Shown here: positions 63,071-64,000 of the stretch, piece after piece
Position numbering within the stretch: the first letter of the stretch is position 1
How the letters are laid out: the number at the start of each line of letters is the position of its first letter
Origin: Streptomyces sp. NRRL S-37
GTDB lineage: Bacteria > Actinomycetota > Actinomycetes > Streptomycetales > Streptomycetaceae
NCBI RefSeq assembly: GCF_000721605.1
Contig: NZ_JOIZ01000021.1
Location: 124,001-188,000 of the forward strand
Direction: 5' to 3'
DNA: 64,000 nucleotides
The notes under the pieces: generated by a model
Database searches by the model: none
Seen by the model: only the letters and a program-made list of their open reading frames with translations
What the model was told of the DNA's origin: nothing
Program-made: the position numbers and the translations under genes

Positions 63071-63874
63071 ATGAGAGCCACCGTCGTTCGCCGTACCGTC
63101 CTGACCGCTTCCGCGGCCGCCCTCGCCCTTCTGGCCACCGCGTGCGGCGGCGGTGACGAGAAGGGCGGGAGCGGCGGGGGCGAGGCGGCGAAGAGCGACG
63201 CCGCGTCGAGCGCTCCGGCGGCCAAGGCGCTGACCGCCGCCGAACTGGAGAAGCTCGTGATCGCCTCGGCCGACCTCAAGGACCACAAGGTCGTCGAGCC
63301 GGGCAAGGACGACGTCTCCGACCCCGGCACCCTCACGGTCGAGCGGGCCGAGTGCGAGCCCGTCGCCCAGGCGCTGGCGTCCGTGCCGCTGGGCAAGCCG
63401 GCGGCGAGTGCCCAGCGGCTCGTCACCCAGGAGTCCGAGGCGGCGAAGAAGGGCATGCCGGACCTCGCGGAACTGACGGAGAAGGAGGCCGAGGAGGCGA
63501 TGCTCGACTCCCTCGACATCACCAAGACGATGACCTCCCTGCGGTCCTACGACGCCGACGGCGCGGAGCAGACCCTCTCCGCGCTGCGGGAGGCCGGCAA
63601 GAAGTGCGCCGGGGGCTTCGGCATGTCGGCCGACGGCGAGAAGCAGCAGGTCACCAAGATCACCGAGGAGAAGCTCGCGGCCGGCGAGGACGCGGTCGCC
63701 TGGACGGTGGGCACCAAGATGGACGACACCTCCGCCGAGACGAAGGTCGTCGTCTTCCGTCAGGGCACCACGCTCGCCGCGTTCTCGTCCTTCAACATCG
63801 CGGCGATCACCCGGGGCGAGGCGTTCGAGCAGCCGACCGCCGTCATCGAGGCGCAGGAGGCCAAGCTCGGCTGA
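63071..63874 (+). CDS. secreted lipoprotein of unknown function
   Basis: The 267-residue protein has a lipoprotein signal with lipobox LLATAC near residue 23, a Gly/Ser/Ala linker of about 25 residues, and a mature domain with LTAAELEKLVIASADLKDHKVVEPG, two cysteines (RAECEPV, KKCAGGF) and VAWTVGTKMDDTSAETKVVVFRQGTTLAAFSSFN, which resembles the extracellular sensor-like domains of actinobacterial lipoproteins. CCAGGGAGTG precedes the ATG; a GTG three codons upstream is possible. A terminator follows at 63959. Confidence 0.85.
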   Translation: MRATVVRRTVLTASAAALALLATACGGGDEKGGSGGGEAAKSDAASSAPAAKALTAAELEKLVIASADLKDHKVVEPGKDDVSDPGTLTVERAECEPVAQALASVPLGKPAASAQRLVTQESEAAKKGMPDLAELTEKEAEEAMLDSLDITKTMTSLRSYDADGAEQTLSALREAGKKCAGGFGMSADGEKQQVTKITEEKLAAGEDAVAWTVGTKMDDTSAETKVVVFRQGTTLAAFSSFNIAAITRGEAFEQPTAVIEAQEAKLG

Positions 63875-63958
63875 TCCGGGCCGCGCCGCGGACCGGGGTG
63901 GCGCTTCCGCCCCGGCCCGCGGGGTCCCCGGGGGCGGTGTCGTGCGGCGGACACGCAA

Positions 63959-63992
63959 GAACCCCGGTCCCGCTTTCGCGGGCCGGGGTTCC
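63959..63992. terminator. hairpin terminator near window end
   Basis: AACCCCGG and CCCGC (63960-63973, one bulged T) pair with GCGGG and CCGGGGTT (63978-63990) around TTTC. It probably ends the lipoprotein transcript. Confidence 0.75.
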
Positions 63993-64000
63993 GTTCGAGC

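Noticed and set aside
62942..63958. Long minus-strand frame opposite the lipoprotein
   Set aside because: It is an antisense shadow of a gene with a clear lipobox and ribosome site.

Overview
The window is a very GC-rich actinobacterial chromosome segment, almost certainly Streptomyces. The evidence is: third-position GC close to saturation, frequent GTG and TTG starts, TTA codons confined to a few accessory genes, Tat and lipoprotein signal peptides, DUF397/XRE/anti-sigma-ATPase loci, the tip-glycan genes cslA-glxA-cslZ with a nearby AA10 monooxygenase, and CebR- and DasR-type operators. Nothing looks like plasmid, phage integrase, transposase or CRISPR.

Layout. 1-11.6 kb: the 3' end of an MFS sugar porter, small secreted proteins, an Hsp20, and several regulator/enzyme pairs (acetyltransferase-TetR, SDR-MerR, hydrolase-CGNR), often with palindromic operators and apparently leaderless starts. 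11.7-19.1 kb: an accessory block whose core is a four-gene set: a membrane-anchored NB-ARC/TPR protein, a 66-residue candidate precursor peptide, a radical SAM/SPASM enzyme related to the FxsB family and a GNAT acetyltransferase. Two of these genes carry TTA codons. The block is surrounded by fragments of duplicated genes. 19.1-26.3 kb: a visibly less GC-rich island with a DUF6247-DUF397-XRE operon, an ATP-binding anti-sigma-type protein, a PLD-helicase-DUF3427 protein and a divergent SRA-HNH endonuclease plus a TTA-containing membrane protein; this reads as a defence island. 26.4-40.6 kb: mostly core-like genes (esterase/MarR, MBL hydrolase, secreted peptidase, serine hydrolase between 291-bp direct repeats, SEC-C protein, YidC paralogue, FAH enzyme, Gfo/Idh oxidoreductase with a ROK regulator). 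40.6-55 kb: carbohydrate and cell-surface genes: a secreted GSDH-CBM2 dehydrogenase behind a CebR-like box, a sortase-like protein with no catalytic residues, and then cslZ, glxA, cslA, a C40 peptidase, an SPFH protein and the LPMO, with two identical tRNA-Lys genes. 55-63 kb: IclR regulator, a four-gene polar amino acid/ectoine-type ABC importer, DUF3830, amidase and two Asp/Glu-racemase-family enzymes, with a deletion scar that truncated a D-2-hydroxyacid dehydrogenase. The window ends with a lipoprotein.

How the genes work together. CslA polymerises a beta-glucan at hyphal tips, GlxA oxidises it, CslZ trims it, and the LPMO opens the wall for it; the GSDH-CBM2 protein is a plausible but unproven redox partner. 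The ABC importer, DUF3830, amidase and racemase-family genes look like one uptake and catabolism unit. The best candidate for an undescribed system is the radical SAM peptide locus at 12.5-17.3 kb; the second is the helicase/SRA-HNH pair at 21.3-26.3 kb. All functions are read from sequence motifs by eye; no database search was possible.
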